Shown here: piece after piece, positions 63,370-64,000 of the stretch | Position numbering within the stretch: the stretch's first letter is position 1 | Layout of the letters: each line of letters opens with the position of its first letter | From: Nocardia sp. NBC_01327 | GTDB lineage: Bacteria; Actinomycetota; Actinomycetes; Mycobacteriales; Mycobacteriaceae | DNA length: 64,000 bases | Assembly: GCF_035958815.1 (NCBI RefSeq) | Contig: NZ_CP108384.1 | Location: 228,806 to 292,805 of the forward strand | Direction: 5' to 3' | Translations under genes and position numbers: made by a program | Notes under the pieces: model-generated | Databases searched by the model: none | What the model saw: only the letters and a program-made list of their open reading frames with translations | What the model was told of the DNA's origin: nothing

Positions 63370-64000
63370 TTACGCAGGTCGGGTCAGCGGATGCTCGCCG
63401 TATCGGGCGAACGCCTGATCGATGAGTTCTGCGGCCGCCCGAGTTGCTATCAGTCGGGCGATGGCCACATTTGTCTCGAACGCGGACTGATCTCTGGGGG
63501 AGCGCGGCGACTGCGCGTAGTGAGTTCCGGCCAGCTGGAAGTACAGGTCGGGGGCATAGCGGTCGGCGATCTGATCGCAGTCGCTTCTGAGGCGTTCGAT
63601 CAGGCCGCAAGCGTCCGATGCGGGTAGCCCAGCGTCGGCCAATCGGGTCGCCAGATCCGAGCACCGCGGATTGGCCAAGCGGTAGCCCTCGATCGGATCT
63701 TCGCTGGAGGCAAGGACTTTCCTGAGATACTCGGGCAACTCGGGGGAGTGCGCCGGCGCTGTCACAGCGGTCGGCACTTCTACCTCAGGCTGATCGGGCA
63801 CGCCCAAGACGTCGGCCAGTCCGTCACCGCGGTCGAACGCTTCCAGGAGTTCGCGTATGCCGTTGAGTTTCATCCCGCGGCTGAGCAGGCGGCTGATGGT
63901 CTGCAACCTATTGAGGTGATCGCTGTCGTAGTAGCCGATGCGGCCACGGACGTCGGGGGACTGCAGTAGGCCGCGTTCGTGGTACACGCGGACGCTGCGC
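63370..64000 (-). CDS. MerR-family regulator, 5' end beyond window
   Basis: The frame is open to the right edge. The visible part starts RSVRVYHERGLLQSPDVRGR, then IGYYDSDHLNRLQTISRLLS and RGMKLNGIRELLEAF, i.e. the second half of the MerR winged helix and its dimer helix. The C-terminal ~130 residues (EYLRKVLASSEDPIEGYRLA) form an unassigned helical effector domain. It converges on repA. At least the first ~10 residues lie outside. Confidence 0.85.
   Translation of the reverse strand, partial: RSVRVYHERGLLQSPDVRGRIGYYDSDHLNRLQTISRLLSRGMKLNGIRELLEAFDRGDGLADVLGVPDQPEVEVPTAVTAPAHSPELPEYLRKVLASSEDPIEGYRLANPRCSDLATRLADAGLPASDACGLIERLRSDCDQIADRYAPDLYFQLAGTHYAQSPRSPRDQSAFETNVAIARLIATRAAAELIDQAFARYGEHPLTRPA

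Noticed and set aside
1..64000. tRNA, rRNA and riboswitches
   Set aside because: I looked for tRNA-like 3' ends and TPsiC-type sequence and typical leader hairpins by eye and found none; a covariance-model search would be needed to exclude them.

Overview
The window is high-GC actinomycete DNA, most like Nocardia or a close mycolic-acid relative. The evidence is strong G/C at third codon positions, frequent GTG starts, a conservon (cvn) cluster, CpnT/WXG-type secreted proteins, TnsA-type actinobacterial transposon genes and a TTGTCCACA DnaA box. The right end holds parA, a small RHH partition protein, about 2 kb of iterons in both orientations and a RepA-type initiator, so this is a plasmid or an integrated plasmid. 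The many broken mobile-element genes fit a large, patchy accessory replicon. The genus is my inference.

Region 1 (1-10.4 kb): a tyrosine recombinase runs off the left edge. After it comes a seven-gene minus-strand operon (hemerythrin-like protein, CvnA kinase, CvnB roadblock, CvnC DUF742, CvnD GTPase, FabH-like enzyme, HisC-like aminotransferase). Divergent from it are an SRPBCC protein and a thiamine-diphosphate enzyme. A signalling conservon is thus coupled to a small unassigned biosynthetic set.

Region 2 (10.5-19.2 kb): ESX/CpnT-like secreted proteins. These are a WXG-like protein with a degenerate metalloprotease motif, and a 1265-aa protein with a CpnT-like N-terminus, two FHA domains and a HopA1-like C-terminus, followed by a probable immunity gene. 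A toxin-antitoxin pair and a two-gene LysM/Pro-rich set follow.

Region 3 (19.2-31.8 kb): remnants (IS21, tyrosine recombinases, TnsA, MerR, pyrophosphatase, MFS) among intact cargo: a sugar transferase, a DUF5984 protein, a TetR/MFS pair, a SUKH protein and a serine recombinase with res-like palindromes.

Region 4 (31.9-37.4 kb): a minus-strand operon with a 39-codon ORF upstream of a FemAB/GNAT-like transferase, an MFS exporter, an ATP-grasp ligase and a lysine-2,3-aminomutase-like radical SAM enzyme. It lies between two halves of what may be one MFS gene. It looks like an undescribed peptide or beta-amino-acid pathway.

Region 5 (37.9-48.6 kb): TnsB-like repeat arrays, a 1.5-kb element carrying only tnsA, a papain-fold toxin with an Imm35-like partner, an RHH pair, and a truncated AraC gene.

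Region 6 (48.7-55.5 kb): a giant LuxR regulator divergent from a VOC-ABC-ABC operon with a strong terminator, a MazF-like toxin-antitoxin pair and a hypothetical gene. From 55.5 to 58.7 kb the DNA is decayed, with no gene I would defend.

Region 7 (58.7-64 kb): parA, parB-like gene, iteron origin with DnaA boxes, repA, and a MerR gene cut by the right edge.
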